NCBI RefSeq assembly: GCF_000185145.2
Contig: NZ_GL833119.1
Coordinates: 922,668-986,667, forward strand
Direction: 5' to 3'
Source: Hoylesella oralis ATCC 33269
GTDB lineage: Bacteria; Bacteroidota; Bacteroidia; Bacteroidales; Bacteroidaceae
DNA length: 64,000 nucleotides
Made by a program: the position numbers and the translations under genes. A model generated the notes under the pieces. The model worked only from the letters and a program-made list of their open reading frames with translations. It ran no database searches and had not been told where the DNA came from. Below are positions 9,576 through 18,927 of this stretch, one piece after another (positions within the stretch are counted from its first letter, which is position 1; every line of letters starts with the position of its first letter).

Positions 9576-10307
9576 ATGGGACAGAAAGTTAATCCAATAA
9601 GCAACCGTCTTGGTATTATCCGTGGTTGGGATTCAAATTGGTTTGGTGGCAAGGACTTCGGTGACAATCTTGTAGAGGATATGAAAATCCGCAAGTACTT
9701 GAATGAGCGTTTGGCTAAGGCTAGCGTTTCTCGTATTGTCATCGAACGTACATTGAAACTCGTTACCATTACTATTTGTACAGCCCGTCCGGGAATCGTT
9801 ATAGGTAAAGGTGGACAAGATGTTGATAAATTGAAAGAGGAGTTGAAGAAACTTTATAAAAAGGATATTCAGATCAACATTTTCGAAATAAAGAAACCTG
9901 AGCTCGATGCAACCATCGTTGCTAATAATATCGCTCGTCAAGTAGAAGGTAAGATAGCTTACCGTCGTGCCATTAAAATGGCTATCCAAAACACGATGCG
10001 TACGGGAGCAGAGGGTATTAAAGTTCAAATAACAGGTCGTCTGAATGGAGCTGAAATGGCTCGTAAGGAAATGTATAAAGAAGGACGTACTCCTTTGCAT
10101 ACTTTCCGTGCAGACATTGATTACTGCCAAGCCGAAGCTCTGACAAAAGTTGGACTTCTCGGTATTAAGGTTTGGATCTGCCGTGGCGAAGTTTATGGTG
10201 TTCCTGATCTTACGCCTAATTTTGCACAAGACAAGCAGAATGGCGGACGCGGCGGAAATAGTCGTTCGAGTCGTGGCGGTAATCGTAGGAGAAACAATAA
10301 CCGTTAA
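9576..10307 (+). CDS. rpsC: 30S ribosomal protein S3
   Basis: This 243-residue protein is S3, part of the mRNA entry site with helicase activity. It has the KH domain with [11 protein letters not shown] at about residues 75-85, and a C-terminal half with the [10 protein letters not shown] signature. The tail (about 220-243) is a Gly/Arg/Asn-rich extension ([13 protein letters not shown]), common in this phylum and likely disordered. rplP starts 14 bases later. Confidence 0.97.
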   Translation: MGQKVNPISNRLGIIRGWDSNWFGGKDFGDNLVEDMKIRKYLNERLAKASVSRIVIERTLKLVTITICTARPGIVIGKGGQDVDKLKEELKKLYKKDIQINIFEIKKPELDATIVANNIARQVEGKIAYRRAIKMAIQNTMRTGAEGIKVQITGRLNGAEMARKEMYKEGRTPLHTFRADIDYCQAEALTKVGLLGIKVWICRGEVYGVPDLTPNFAQDKQNGGRGGNSRSSRGGNRRRNNNR

Positions 10308-10321
10308 AAGAAGATGCTAAT

Positions 10322-10750
10322 ATGTTACAGCCAAAAAGAGTAAAATATAGAAGACCTCAAGATGGACGTGGAAATAAAGGAAACGCCAGTAGAGGTACAC
10401 AATTGGCATTTGGTTCGTTTGGTATAAAAACTCTTGAAGCTAAATGGATCGATAGCCGCCAGATAGAAGCTGCCCGTGTTGCTGTAAACCGTTACATGCA
10501 ACGTGAGGGACAGGTTTGGATACGTATTTTTCCAGATAAGCCGATTACCCGTAAGCCGGCTGATGTCCGAATGGGTAAAGGAAAAGGTGATCCTGCAGGA
10601 TGGGTGGCTCCTGTTACACCCGGACGTATTCTGTTCGAAGTCGAGGGAGTAAGTTTCGATGTAGCAAAGGAGGCATTGCGCCTTGCTGCCCAGAAACTTC
10701 CTGTTAAGACAAAGTTTGTTGTGAGACGTGATTACGATAAAAACGCTTAA
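10322..10750 (+). CDS. rplP: 50S ribosomal protein L16
   Basis: This 142-residue protein is L16, which helps position A-site tRNA near the peptidyl-transferase centre. It starts [11 protein letters not shown] and contains the signature [14 protein letters not shown] at about residues 82-95. Arginine 81 of E. coli L16, a hydroxylation site, falls at the end of the preceding segment, but whether it is modified cannot be read here. It is followed 3 bases later by rpmC. Confidence 0.97.
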   Translation: MLQPKRVKYRRPQDGRGNKGNASRGTQLAFGSFGIKTLEAKWIDSRQIEAARVAVNRYMQREGQVWIRIFPDKPITRKPADVRMGKGKGDPAGWVAPVTPGRILFEVEGVSFDVAKEALRLAAQKLPVKTKFVVRRDYDKNA

Positions 10751-10753
10751 GCT

Positions 10754-10948
10754 ATGAAGATTAAAGAAGTAAGAGAACTTGATAATAAGGCATTAGCCGA
10801 AAAGTTGGAGATGGCTGAGACTGCTTTGCATCAGATGAAACTTAATCATGCTATTTCTCCGCTTGAGAATCCATCACAGATTAAGGCAACTCGTCGTGAT
10901 ATAGCACGTATGAAGACAGAACTTCGTCAGAGAGAACTTAATAAATAA
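10754..10948 (+). CDS. rpmC: 50S ribosomal protein L29
   Basis: This 64-residue, two-helix protein is L29, which packs beside L23 at the tunnel exit. MKIKEVREL and the segment [19 protein letters not shown] are typical. It is tightly packed between rplP (3-base gap) and rpsQ (2-base gap). Because it neighbours L23 in the ribosome, it would be a natural contact for the L23 insertion. Confidence 0.95.
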   Translation: MKIKEVRELDNKALAEKLEMAETALHQMKLNHAISPLENPSQIKATRRDIARMKTELRQRELNK

Positions 10949-10950
10949 CA

Positions 10951-11217
10951 ATGGTCCAGATGGAAACAAGAAATTTAAGAAAAGTAAGACAGGGTGTCGT
11001 TGTCAGCAACAAAATGGATAAAACCATTGTTATTGCCTCAAAGTTCAAGGAGAAACACCCTATGTATGGTAAGTTTGTACAACATACGAAGAAATACCAT
11101 GTACATGATGAGAAAAATGAAGCTAATATTGGCGATACGGTTCTTATCATGGAGACACGTCCTTTGAGTAAGACAAAGAGATGGAGATTAGTACAAATTG
11201 TAGAAAAAGCTAAGTAA
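10951..11217 (+). CDS. rpsQ: 30S ribosomal protein S17
   Basis: This protein is S17, a primary 16S rRNA-binding protein. From the first ATG at 10951 it is 88 residues; the in-frame ATG at 10960 gives METRNLRK and 85 residues, closer to the usual Bacteroidales start. Neither start has a clear ribosome-binding site. The core [15 protein letters not shown] and [13 protein letters not shown] end (LIMETRPLS) are characteristic. rplN follows 2 bases later. Confidence 0.95.
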   Translation: MVQMETRNLRKVRQGVVVSNKMDKTIVIASKFKEKHPMYGKFVQHTKKYHVHDEKNEANIGDTVLIMETRPLSKTKRWRLVQIVEKAK

Positions 11218-11219
11218 TT

Positions 11220-11585
11220 ATGATACAAGCAGAATCAAGACTTACAGTATGTGATAACAGCGGTGCACGTGAGGCTCTTTGCATCCGTGTTCTCGGTGGT
11301 ACCGGTCGCCGTTATGCAAGTGTTGGTGACGTGATTGTCGTTTCTGTCAAGAACGTCATACCATCAAGTGATTTGAAGAAGGGTGCAGTATCTAAGGCTT
11401 TGATTGTTCGCACAAAGAAAGAAATTCGTCGTGCAGATGGTTCATATATCCGTTTCGACGATAATGCTTGTGTATTGCTGAACAATGCTGGTGAGCTTCG
11501 CGGAAGCCGTATCTTCGGCCCGGTAGCTCGTGAGCTTCGTGCAGTGAATATGAAAGTCGTTTCTTTGGCACCTGAGGTTCTTTAA
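11220..11585 (+). CDS. rplN: 50S ribosomal protein L14
   Basis: This 121-residue protein is L14, a beta-barrel protein at the subunit interface and the binding site of ribosome silencing factor RsfS. It starts [16 protein letters not shown] and has the block [22 protein letters not shown] in the centre. The length is normal. Confidence 0.98.
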   Translation: MIQAESRLTVCDNSGAREALCIRVLGGTGRRYASVGDVIVVSVKNVIPSSDLKKGAVSKALIVRTKKEIRRADGSYIRFDDNACVLLNNAGELRGSRIFGPVARELRAVNMKVVSLAPEVL

Positions 11586-11602
11586 TTTATAAACAAAAAG
11601 TA

Positions 11603-11950
11603 ATGAATAAGTTACATATAAAGAAAGGTGACATGGTTCTTGTTCTTGCAGGGAGAAGCAAGGATGCAAGAAACTCAAATGGAAAGTTTCCTTCACCTCA
11701 CAAGGTGTTGAAAGTCCTTGTGGATAAGGAACGTGCAATTGTTGAGGGGGTAAATATCGTTTCTAAATGTACAAAACCATCAGCAAAAAATCCTCAGGGA
11801 GGTATCGTTAAGCAGGAAGCTCCTATTCATATTTCGAATTTGAGTTTGGTAGATCCGAAGAGTGGAGAACCTACACGTATTGCTATCAAGAAGACTGAAG
11901 ATGGTAAGAAAGTTCGTATAGCTAAAAAATCGGGAGAGGAGATTAAGTAA
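11603..11950 (+). CDS. rplX: 50S ribosomal protein L24
   Basis: This 115-residue protein is L24, an assembly initiator that sits near the exit of the tunnel. The KOW motif is visible near the N-terminus ([15 protein letters not shown]). It is slightly longer than the E. coli form because of a Lys-rich C-terminal end. Its stop codon overlaps the rplE start by one base (TAATG). Confidence 0.96.
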   Translation: MNKLHIKKGDMVLVLAGRSKDARNSNGKFPSPHKVLKVLVDKERAIVEGVNIVSKCTKPSAKNPQGGIVKQEAPIHISNLSLVDPKSGEPTRIAIKKTEDGKKVRIAKKSGEEIK

Positions 11951-12504
11951 TGGATACAGCACAGTTAAAGAAAGTATACAAAGATACTATTGCTCCTTCA
12001 TTGCAGAAGCAATTCAATTATTCTTCATCAATGCAGGTCCCTGTTCTTAAGAAAATAGTTATCAATCAAGGTTTGGGTGATGCAACTCAAGATAAGAAGA
12101 TTGTTGATGTCGCAGTAAACGAAATATCAGCTATTACCGGTCAGAAGGCAGTTGCAACATATTCAAAGAAGGATATTGCAAACTTCAAACTTCGTAAGAA
12201 GATGCCTATCGGTGTGATGGTGACATTGCGTCGTGAGCGTATGTATGAATTTTTGGAGAAGCTTGTTCGCGTGGCTTTGCCGCGTATTCGTGACTTTAAA
12301 GGAATTGAAAGCAAGTTTGATGGTCGTGGTAATTACACTTTGGGTATTGCCGAACAGATTATCTTTCCTGAGATCAATATCGACTCAATCGACCGCATCC
12401 AAGGAATGAATATTACTTTCGTTACATCTGCACAGACTGATGAAGAAGGATATGCATTGCTCAAGGCATTCGGCCTACCTTTTAAGAACGCTAAAAACGA
12501 TTAA
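11950..12504 (+). CDS. rplE: 50S ribosomal protein L5
   Basis: This 184-residue protein is L5, part of the 5S rRNA-L5-L18 particle of the central protuberance. The block [11 protein letters not shown] and the region [13 protein letters not shown] with [15 protein letters not shown] identify it. Its start overlaps the rplX stop codon. rpsN follows 5 bases later. Confidence 0.98.
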   Translation: MDTAQLKKVYKDTIAPSLQKQFNYSSSMQVPVLKKIVINQGLGDATQDKKIVDVAVNEISAITGQKAVATYSKKDIANFKLRKKMPIGVMVTLRRERMYEFLEKLVRVALPRIRDFKGIESKFDGRGNYTLGIAEQIIFPEINIDSIDRIQGMNITFVTSAQTDEEGYALLKAFGLPFKNAKND

Positions 12505-12509
12505 GCAAT

Positions 12510-12812
12510 ATGGCAAAAGAATCAATGAAAGCTCGCGAGATTAAGCGTGCAAAACTTGTAGCTCGTTATGCCGAGAAACGTGCAGCTCTTAAAAAAACTA
12601 TCGCTACGACTAATGATTTAGCAGAGGCATATGAAGCAGCTCGTAAACTTCAGGCAATTCCTAAGAATGCCAATCCTATACGTCTTCATAACCGTTGTAA
12701 AATCACCGGTCGTCCGAAAGGGTATATCCGCCAATTTGGCCTTTCGCGTATTCAGTTTCGTGAAATGGCTTCGGCTGGTTTGATACCCGGAGTAAAGAAA
12801 GCGAGCTGGTAA
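12510..12812 (+). CDS. rpsN: 30S ribosomal protein S14, zinc-free form
   Basis: This 100-residue protein is S14 of the small-subunit head. It is the long form, lacking the CxxC...CxxC zinc ribbon; only one Cys remains, in [11 protein letters not shown]. The C-terminal [14 protein letters not shown] block is conserved. A 139-base gap with a possible internal promoter follows before rpsH. Confidence 0.96.
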   Translation: MAKESMKAREIKRAKLVARYAEKRAALKKTIATTNDLAEAYEAARKLQAIPKNANPIRLHNRCKITGRPKGYIRQFGLSRIQFREMASAGLIPGVKKASW

Positions 12813-12824
12813 ATACGGCAAATA

Positions 12825-12856
12825 TTGTGGTTTGAACGTCTTAGATAGTATATTTG
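12825..12856 (+). promoter_or_regulatory. Possible internal promoter between rpsN and rpsH
   Basis: A -7 box TATATTTG is at 12849-12856, with TTG at 12825-12827, 21 bases upstream. It would start an RNA near 12862, about 90 bases before rpsH. A short hairpin, TCGGG/CCCGA at 12917-12931, lies in that leader, just upstream of rpsH. Confidence 0.4.
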
Positions 12857-12951
12857 TCGTTGATAGATATATTGTTTAGGATTATTGAATATACCATATA
12901 ATTTTATTTAATATTGTCGGGGTGGTCCCGATTAATTAAACATTTTATTTT

Positions 12952-13347
12952 ATGACAGATCCAATAGCAGATTATCTGACAAGACTCAGAAATGCAATTA
13001 TGGCACATCACCGTGTTGTAGAGGTTCCTGCGTCTAACTTGAAGAAAGAGATCACCAAGATCCTTTTCGAGAAAGGGTACATTCTGAACTATAAGTTCAT
13101 GGATGATGGCCCTCAGGGTACTATTAAAGTTGCTTTGAAGTGCAATCCTGAAACCAAGCAAAACGCTATTCAGTGTTTAAAGCGTGTATCGACTCCCGGT
13201 TTGCGTAAATATACCGGCTACAAAGATATGCCGAGAGTAATTAACGGATTAGGTATTGCAATCATATCTACATCTCAAGGTGTAATGACAGATAAAGAGG
13301 CTTCTTCACTGAAGATTGGTGGCGAAGTTCTTTGCTATGTTTATTAA
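12952..13347 (+). CDS. rpsH: 30S ribosomal protein S8
   Basis: This 131-residue protein is S8, a primary 16S rRNA-binding protein. The MTDPIADYLTRLRNA start and the C-terminal STSQGVMTDKEA with GGEVLCYVY end are diagnostic. In E. coli S8 represses the spc operon by binding rplE mRNA; the leader hairpin at 12917-12931 is a possible but untested alternative here. Confidence 0.98.
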   Translation: MTDPIADYLTRLRNAIMAHHRVVEVPASNLKKEITKILFEKGYILNYKFMDDGPQGTIKVALKCNPETKQNAIQCLKRVSTPGLRKYTGYKDMPRVINGLGIAIISTSQGVMTDKEASSLKIGGEVLCYVY

Positions 13348-13361
13348 TTGGAGGATTTATT

Positions 13362-13928
13362 ATGTCAAGAATAGGAAAATTACCAATTAGTATACCTGCC
13401 GGTGTTACCATAGAACAGAAGGATGGCGTGGTTTCTGTGAAAGGCCCTAAGGGTGAACTCTCTCAGAAAGTAGATTCTTCGATAAAAGTTAACATTGCAG
13501 ACGGCCAGATTACATTCGAAGTTGATGAGAATAGTCCGGTGAATTATAAGCAGAAACAAGCTTTCCACGGTTTATATCGTTCTTTGGTCAACAATATGGT
13601 TGTAGGTGTAAGCGAAGGTTACACAAAGACGATGGAACTCATCGGTGTAGGTTATCGTGTTTCTAATCAAGGTAACTTGGTGGAATTCTCGCTTGGCTAT
13701 ACTCACCCCATCTTTATTCAACTTCCGAAAGAAGTTAAGGTTGAGACGAAGTCTGAAAGAAACCAAAATCCGATTATAACTTTGGAGTCTTGCGACAAGC
13801 AATTGCTCGGACTCATTTGCGCTAAAATTCGTTCTTTCCGTATGCCTGAGCCTTATAAAGGAAAAGGTATCTTATTCCAAGGCGAAGTCATTCGCAGAAA
13901 GTCTGGTAAGACAGCTGCAGCTAAGTAA
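13362..13928 (+). CDS. rplF: 50S ribosomal protein L6
   Basis: This protein is L6, which lies near the factor-binding site and the sarcin-ricin loop. I chose the ATG at 13362 (MSRIGKLPI, 188 residues), because a GGAG sequence precedes it at 13350-13353 and this is the family's usual start. The longer frame opening at 13332 overlaps rpsH and begins with TTG. The C-terminal motif PEPYKGKGI is present. Confidence 0.97.
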   Translation: MSRIGKLPISIPAGVTIEQKDGVVSVKGPKGELSQKVDSSIKVNIADGQITFEVDENSPVNYKQKQAFHGLYRSLVNNMVVGVSEGYTKTMELIGVGYRVSNQGNLVEFSLGYTHPIFIQLPKEVKVETKSERNQNPIITLESCDKQLLGLICAKIRSFRMPEPYKGKGILFQGEVIRRKSGKTAAAK

Positions 13929-13946
13929 TTTTAATTTTTTACGATT

Positions 13947-14291
13947 ATGACAACAAAGAAAGTAGAAAGACGAATTAAGATAAAGTACCGCATTCGTAAA
14001 AGTGTGAAAGGAACAGCTGAGCGTCCGCGTCTTAGTGTATTCCGTTCCAATAAGCAGATTTATGCTCAGGTTATAAATGATTTGACTGGTAATACTCTTG
14101 CCTCTGCATCCTCTCTTGGTCTTGAAGCTATGCCTAAGATACAGCAGGCTCAGAAAGTAGGAGAACTCGTTGCAGAAAAAGCACAGGCTGCCGGGGTGAC
14201 AGCTGTAGTTTTTGATCGTAACGGTTATCTTTACCATGGACGTGTAAAAGAATTAGCTGATGCAGCTCGTAAAGGTGGTCTTAAATTTTAA
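13947..14291 (+). CDS. rplR: 50S ribosomal protein L18
   Basis: This 114-residue protein is L18, the 5S rRNA-binding partner of L5. The basic N-terminus ([28 protein letters not shown]) and the C-terminal [22 protein letters not shown] block are typical. It lies between rplF and rpsE in the standard spc order. Confidence 0.97.
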   Translation: MTTKKVERRIKIKYRIRKSVKGTAERPRLSVFRSNKQIYAQVINDLTGNTLASASSLGLEAMPKIQQAQKVGELVAEKAQAAGVTAVVFDRNGYLYHGRVKELADAARKGGLKF

Positions 14292-14297
14292 ACGATT

Positions 14298-14810
14298 ATG
14301 GCAATGAATAGAGTTAGAATAAATAGTGACGTAGAATTGAAAGACCGCTTGGTTGCTATTAACCGTGTAACCAAAGTTACAAAGGGAGGTAGAACTTTTA
14401 CCTTTGCAGCTATTGTCGTAGTAGGCGATGGTAATGGTATTATCGGTTATGGTCTTGGAAAAGCAGGTGAAGTTACTGCAGCTATCTCTAAAGGAACGGA
14501 GGCTGCTAAGAAAAATTTAGTAAAGGTCCCTGTTCTAAAAGGAACCATTCCTCATGAGATAGAAGCACATTATGGTGGTGCACAAGTTTTCTTGAGACCG
14601 GCAGCTGCCGGTACCGGTCTTGTAGCCGGTGGTGCTATGCGTGCTGTACTTGATAGTGTAGGTGTTACAGATGTACTTGCGAAATCAAAAGGCTCTTCGA
14701 ACCCTCATAATTTGGTAAAAGCGACGATTGTAGCATTGAGCCAAATACGCGATGCATATACGATTGCTGGCACTCGTGGTATAACCATGGACAAAGTATT
14801 TAACGGATAA
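14298..14810 (+). CDS. rpsE: 30S ribosomal protein S5
   Basis: This 170-residue protein is S5, which helps set decoding fidelity and lines the mRNA entry site. The N-terminal double-stranded-RNA-binding fold carries [19 protein letters not shown], and the C-terminal half carries [15 protein letters not shown]. The ATG two codons downstream (14304) is an equally plausible start. rpmD follows 11 bases after the stop. Confidence 0.97.
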   Translation: MAMNRVRINSDVELKDRLVAINRVTKVTKGGRTFTFAAIVVVGDGNGIIGYGLGKAGEVTAAISKGTEAAKKNLVKVPVLKGTIPHEIEAHYGGAQVFLRPAAAGTGLVAGGAMRAVLDSVGVTDVLAKSKGSSNPHNLVKATIVALSQIRDAYTIAGTRGITMDKVFNG

Positions 14811-14821
14811 GGAGAAAAACA

Positions 14822-14998
14822 ATGGCAACGATTAAAATCAAGCAGATAAAGAGTAGAATAGGAGCTCCGATAGACCAGAAACGTACTCTTTTATCGTTAG
14901 GTCTTCACAAGATTTCTCAAGTTGTTGAGGTTGAAGATACTCCAAGCACTCGTGGTATGATCCGTAAGGTCCACCACTTAGTAAATGTAGTTGAATAA
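14822..14998 (+). CDS. rpmD: 50S ribosomal protein L30
   Basis: This short gene encodes 58 residues beginning MATIKIKQIKSRIGAP. The blocks KRTLLSLGLHKI and STRGMIRKVHHLV are the L30 signature. It lies between rpsE and rplO, exactly where L30 occurs in the spc operon, with a GGAGAA ribosome-binding-type sequence upstream at 14811-14816. Confidence 0.96.
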   Translation: MATIKIKQIKSRIGAPIDQKRTLLSLGLHKISQVVEVEDTPSTRGMIRKVHHLVNVVE

Positions 14999-15025
14999 TT
15001 AACCTTATTAAAATTAGAAATAGTT

Positions 15026-15472
15026 ATGAAATTAAATAATTTAAAACCTGCTGAAGGCTCAACACATTCACGTCGTCGTATTGGTCGTGGTCCGGGCTCA
15101 GGGCTCGGTGGTACCTCTACCCGTGGACATAAGGGGGCAAAAGCTCGTTCCGGTTACAAGAGAAAGATCGGTTTTGAGGGAGGTCAGATGCCGCTTCAGC
15201 GTCGTGTTCCGAAAGCAGGATTTAAGAATATCAACCATAAGGAATATTTAGCAGTAAATCTTTCGACTTTACAATCTTTGGCAGAGTCTAAAAACTTAGC
15301 CAAAATCGGAATTGCAGAACTTAAGGAGGCAGGTCTTACCAATGGTAAAGAACTTATTAAAATTCTGGGTAATGGTGAGTTGAAAGTCAAGATTGATGTT
15401 GAAGCAAATGCATTCTCTAAGACCGCCGAAGAAGCTATTAAGGCAGTTGGGGGTAATGCAACTATAATCTAA
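15026..15472 (+). CDS. rplO: 50S ribosomal protein L15
   Basis: This 148-residue protein is L15, a late-assembly protein of the large subunit. The N-terminus is Gly/Arg-rich (RRRIGRGPGSGLGGTSTRGHKG), followed by GFEGGQMPLQRRVPK. The length is usual. secY starts 4 bases later, which suggests translational coupling. Confidence 0.98.
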   Translation: MKLNNLKPAEGSTHSRRRIGRGPGSGLGGTSTRGHKGAKARSGYKRKIGFEGGQMPLQRRVPKAGFKNINHKEYLAVNLSTLQSLAESKNLAKIGIAELKEAGLTNGKELIKILGNGELKVKIDVEANAFSKTAEEAIKAVGGNATII

Positions 15473-15476
15473 GTCA

Positions 15477-16814
15477 ATGAAAAAGTTTATTGAGACACTG
15501 AAGAACTGTTGGAGAATTGAGGATTTGCGTCAGCGTCTCCTCATAACTCTTCTGTTTACGGCAATTTATCGTTTTGGTTCGTTTGTCGTACTTCCGGGTA
15601 TTAATCCTGCTTCTTTGGAGACACTTCGACAACAGACTGCGGGCGGTCTTATGTCACTCCTTGACATGTTCTCTGGTGGAGCATTTTCCAATGCATCGAT
15701 TTTTGCGCTTGGAATTATGCCTTATATTTCAGCCTCTATCGTTATGCAGATACTTGCTGTTGCCGTACCTTATTTCCAAAAGATGCAGCGCGAAGGCGAA
15801 AGCGGGCATAAGAAGATAAATTGGTATACACGTTGGCTGACTGTAGCAATTTTACTCTTTCAGGCTCCGTCTTATCTTTTTAATTTGAAATCTCAGGCAG
15901 GCCAAGCTTTGGCTTCTGGTATTTCATGGACCGCTTTCATGATACCGGCTGTTATAATCCTTGCTGCTGGGAGTATGTTTATCTTATGGTTAGGTGAACG
16001 TATTACTGATAAGGGGGTAGGAAATGGTGTTTCTCTGATCATTATGTTGGGAATTATTGCACGTCTGCCCGGTTCTTTTATACAAGAATTCTCGTCACGT
16101 GCTACGGATATTTCTGGTGGTGGAATCATTATGCTCATTGCAGAGATATTAGTTCTGTATTTTGTTGTTTGCGCTGCAATCCTTTTAGTGCAGGGTACGC
16201 GTAAGGTGCCGGTGCAATATGCTAAACGACTTGTAGGTAACAAGCAATATGGAGGGGCTCGTCAGTATATTCCTTTGAAACTGTTTGCTGCTAATGTGAT
16301 GCCTATCATCTTTGCTCAAGCTTTGATGTTCATTCCATTGGCTATTGTCCAGTATCAGCCAAAAGATGCGTCTTCTATAGTTCGCTCGTTGATGGATACT
16401 CATAGCTTGCTGTATAATGTAATATATGTGGCTCTCATTATTGCGTTTACTTATTTCTATACGGCTATTACATTGAACCCGACACAGATGGCAGAGGATA
16501 TGAAACGCAATAATGGATTTATACCCGGAATTAAGCCGGGCAAAGATACGGCAGAATATATTGATACCATCATGTCTCGAATTACTTTGCCGGGTTCTTT
16601 GGCTATCGCATTTATTGCCGTAATGCCGGCGCTGGTCAGTGTGTTCCATGTTCAACAGGAATTTACTCAATTCTTTGGTGGAACTTCTTTACTTATTCTG
16701 GTTGGTGTGGTTATTGATACATTACAACAGATAGAAAGTCATCTGCTGATGCGGCATTATGATGGTTTGCTCAATTCCGGGCATACACGTAGTGGCGGTG
16801 TCTCTGCGTATTAA
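15477..16814 (+). CDS. secY: Protein translocase subunit SecY
   Basis: This 445-residue protein is the channel subunit of the SecYEG translocon. Ten transmembrane segments can be drawn, beginning with LLITLLFTAIYRFGSFVVLPG at residues 22-42. The PYISASIVMQ motif follows segment 2. Cytoplasmic loops contain GERITDKGVGNG, and the region between segments 8 and 9 contains GIKPGKDTAEY. It lies in the spc block after rplO, as usual. adk, which often follows secY, is absent here. Confidence 0.98.
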   Translation: MKKFIETLKNCWRIEDLRQRLLITLLFTAIYRFGSFVVLPGINPASLETLRQQTAGGLMSLLDMFSGGAFSNASIFALGIMPYISASIVMQILAVAVPYFQKMQREGESGHKKINWYTRWLTVAILLFQAPSYLFNLKSQAGQALASGISWTAFMIPAVIILAAGSMFILWLGERITDKGVGNGVSLIIMLGIIARLPGSFIQEFSSRATDISGGGIIMLIAEILVLYFVVCAAILLVQGTRKVPVQYAKRLVGNKQYGGARQYIPLKLFAANVMPIIFAQALMFIPLAIVQYQPKDASSIVRSLMDTHSLLYNVIYVALIIAFTYFYTAITLNPTQMAEDMKRNNGFIPGIKPGKDTAEYIDTIMSRITLPGSLAIAFIAVMPALVSVFHVQQEFTQFFGGTSLLILVGVVIDTLQQIESHLLMRHYDGLLNSGHTRSGGVSAY

Positions 16815-16828
16815 GTGTACTTCCGCTA

Positions 16829-17629
16829 ATGGAGATATTTCTTAAAACAGAGGATGAAATTGAGTTGATGCGTAAGGCGAACCGACTTGTCGGCGATACC
16901 TTGGCAGAATTGGCTAAACATATAAAACCGGGGGTTACCACTCTTCAATTGGATAAGATAGCAGAGGAATTTATTCATGATCATGGTGCTGTACCAACGT
17001 TTAAGAATTTTCCCAATCCTTTTGGAGAGCCGTTTCCGGCAAGTATCTGTACTTCCGTGAATGCTATCGTTGTTCATGGCATACCGAGTGAGAAAACAAT
17101 TTTAAAAGATGGTGATATTATTTCGGTAGATTGCGGTGCATTGCTTGACGGATTCAATGGTGACAGTTGTTATACATTTTGTGTTGGTGAGGTATCAGCT
17201 CTGGTGAAAGGCTTGCTTAAAACTACTAAAGAAGCGCTTTATATGGGCATTGAACGGGCTGTAGCCGGTAAACATATCGGTGATATAGGTTATGCTATTC
17301 AAGAACATTGTGAGCGTCGAGGATACGGAGTGGTACGAGAACTTACCGGACACGGGATTGGACGAAAGATGCATGAGGATCCTGCAATTCCGAATTATGG
17401 GGTGTGTGGCAGGGGAGTCATGTTGAAAGCAGGTATGTGTATAGCTATTGAACCGATGATTACGATGGGAGATCGAAAAATTGGGCTTTTGCCGGATAAG
17501 TGGGGAATTATAACTCGTGACTTAAAACCAGCAGCCCATTTTGAGCATACTATTGCTATCGGAAACGGTAAGGCTGAAATTTTATCTTCGTTTGAAGAAA
17601 TTGAACGTTTAGAAGGAGAAATATATTAA
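16829..17629 (+). CDS. map: Methionine aminopeptidase, type I
   Basis: This 266-residue enzyme removes the initiator methionine from nascent proteins. The five metal ligands are visible in order: Asp in SVDCGA, Asp in NGDSC, His in ELTGHGIG, Glu in AIEPMI and Glu in HFEHTIA. The type I length has no insert domain. It is 14 bases downstream of secY and 2 bases upstream of infA, so it is clearly part of the same transcript. Confidence 0.98.
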   Translation: MEIFLKTEDEIELMRKANRLVGDTLAELAKHIKPGVTTLQLDKIAEEFIHDHGAVPTFKNFPNPFGEPFPASICTSVNAIVVHGIPSEKTILKDGDIISVDCGALLDGFNGDSCYTFCVGEVSALVKGLLKTTKEALYMGIERAVAGKHIGDIGYAIQEHCERRGYGVVRELTGHGIGRKMHEDPAIPNYGVCGRGVMLKAGMCIAIEPMITMGDRKIGLLPDKWGIITRDLKPAAHFEHTIAIGNGKAEILSSFEEIERLEGEIY

Positions 17630-17631
17630 AT

Positions 17632-17850
17632 ATGGCAAAGCAATCTGCGATAGAGCAAGACGGGACAATCATAGAGTCGCTCTCAAATGCAATGTTTCGT
17701 GTAGAACTCGAAAATGGAGTACAGATTATAGCGCATATCTCTGGTAAGATGAGAATGCATTATATAAAGATTCTTCCCGGCGATAAGGTTAAGGTAGAAA
17801 TGAGTCCTTATGACCTTACTAAAGGTAGGATCGTATTCAGATACAAATAA
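17632..17850 (+). CDS. infA: Translation initiation factor IF-1
   Basis: This 72-residue OB-fold protein is IF-1, which blocks the A site during initiation. It starts [13 protein letters not shown] and contains the core segments [15 protein letters not shown] and [13 protein letters not shown]. The length is exactly that of E. coli IF-1. rpmJ follows 13 bases later. Confidence 0.98.
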   Translation: MAKQSAIEQDGTIIESLSNAMFRVELENGVQIIAHISGKMRMHYIKILPGDKVKVEMSPYDLTKGRIVFRYK

Positions 17851-17863
17851 TCAAGTATAAAAT

Positions 17864-17980
17864 ATGAAGACAAGAGCATCGTTAAAGAAACGTACAGCCG
17901 ATTGCAAGATCGTACGTCGTAAGGGGCGTCTGTTCGTTATCAACAAGAAAAACCCTAAGTACAAGATGCGTCAGGGGTAA
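17864..17980 (+). CDS. rpmJ: 50S ribosomal protein L36, zinc-free form
   Basis: This 38-residue gene begins [15 protein letters not shown] and ends YKMRQG. In zinc-containing L36 the ligands are C-x2-C-x12-C-x4-H; only one of these Cys (Cys14) remains here, so this is the C-minus type usual in Bacteroidota. It sits between infA and rpsM, the common position. Confidence 0.95.
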   Translation: MKTRASLKKRTADCKIVRRKGRLFVINKKNPKYKMRQG

Positions 17981-17993
17981 GTTAAAAAACTGT

Positions 17994-18030
17994 AAAGGTA
18001 AAATAATGTGCAATATTATTAATACCTTTG
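17994..18030 (+). promoter_or_regulatory. Hairpin and -7 box upstream of rpsM
   Basis: AAAGGTA (17994-18000) pairs with TACCTTT (18023-18029), and AATAAT (18002-18007) with ATTATT (18015-18020), forming a two-part hairpin. The right arm is also a -7 promoter box, TACCTTTG (18023-18030). No TTTG lies at the proper distance upstream. The element could be a promoter for the alpha gene block, a terminator or processing hairpin, or an S4-type autoregulatory leader. Confidence 0.4.
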
Positions 18031-18083
18031 CATGCTTTTTAGTGAAATTTGAATTAAAAAATTAACTTTTTATCATTTAACAA

Positions 18084-18464
18084 ATGGCAATAAGAATTGT
18101 TGGAGTAGATTTGCCCCAGAATAAGCGTGGCGAAATCGCATTGACTTATATCTATGGTATAGGTCGAAGTAGTTCAGCAAAGATATTGGATAAGGCGGGC
18201 GTAAGCCGTGACTTGAAAGTCAGTGAGTGGAATGACGATCAGGCAGCTAAGATCCGTGAAATTATCAGTGCTGAATTCAAAGTAGAAGGTGACCTCCGTT
18301 CAGAGGTCCAAATGAATATCAAGCGGCTGATGGATATTGGTTGCTATCGTGGAGTTCGTCATCGTAATGGTCTTCCGGTTCGCGGTCAGAGTACTAAAAA
18401 TAATGCTCGTACCCGTAAGGGAAAGAAGAAGACTGTTGCTAATAAGAAGAAAGCTACTAAGTAA
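18084..18464 (+). CDS. rpsM: 30S ribosomal protein S13
   Basis: This 126-residue protein is S13, the head protein that bridges to L5 and contacts P-site tRNA. It starts [15 protein letters not shown] and has the C-terminal [20 protein letters not shown] block and a Lys-rich tail. It opens the alpha-operon genes after a 103-base gap containing the hairpin at 17994-18030. Confidence 0.98.
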   Translation: MAIRIVGVDLPQNKRGEIALTYIYGIGRSSSAKILDKAGVSRDLKVSEWNDDQAAKIREIISAEFKVEGDLRSEVQMNIKRLMDIGCYRGVRHRNGLPVRGQSTKNNARTRKGKKKTVANKKKATK

Positions 18465-18484
18465 TTTTAAGGAGGAAATTAATT

Positions 18485-18874
18485 ATGGCAAAAACAAAAG
18501 CAACATCTAAGAAGAGAAATGTAAGAGTTGATGCTGTCGGGCAGCTTCATGTTCATAGCTCATTCAATAATATAATTGTATCTTTGGCTAATAGCGAAGG
18601 CCAGATCATATCTTGGTCTTCGGCCGGTAAGATGGGATTTCGTGGTTCTAAGAAGAATACTCCTTATGCAGCACAGATGGCTGGTGAGGATTGTGCAAAA
18701 GTAGCTTTCGACCTCGGCCTCCGCAAAGTTAAGGCATACGTTAAGGGGCCGGGAAATGGTCGTGAGTCTGCCATCCGTGCCGTACACGGTGCAGGAATTG
18801 AGGTTACAGAAATTGTAGACGTGACGCCGTTACCGCACAATGGATGCCGTCCTCCGAAGAGACGTAAGGTATAG
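18485..18874 (+). CDS. rpsK: 30S ribosomal protein S11
   Basis: This 129-residue protein is S11 of the small-subunit platform. The central [19 protein letters not shown] and the C-terminal [16 protein letters not shown] are diagnostic. A GGAGGA sequence at 18471-18476 precedes the start, one of the few strong Shine-Dalgarno-like sequences in this run. Confidence 0.98.
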   Translation: MAKTKATSKKRNVRVDAVGQLHVHSSFNNIIVSLANSEGQIISWSSAGKMGFRGSKKNTPYAAQMAGEDCAKVAFDLGLRKVKAYVKGPGNGRESAIRAVHGAGIEVTEIVDVTPLPHNGCRPPKRRKV

Positions 18875-18927
18875 TACTATCACATCTCTATCAAAGTATC
18901 AATTAATAAATCGCATATTTTTATATT

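Noticed and set aside
13332..13361. Longer start for L6 overlapping rpsH
   Set aside because: It begins with TTG and lacks a ribosome-binding sequence; the ATG at 13362 has GGAG upstream.
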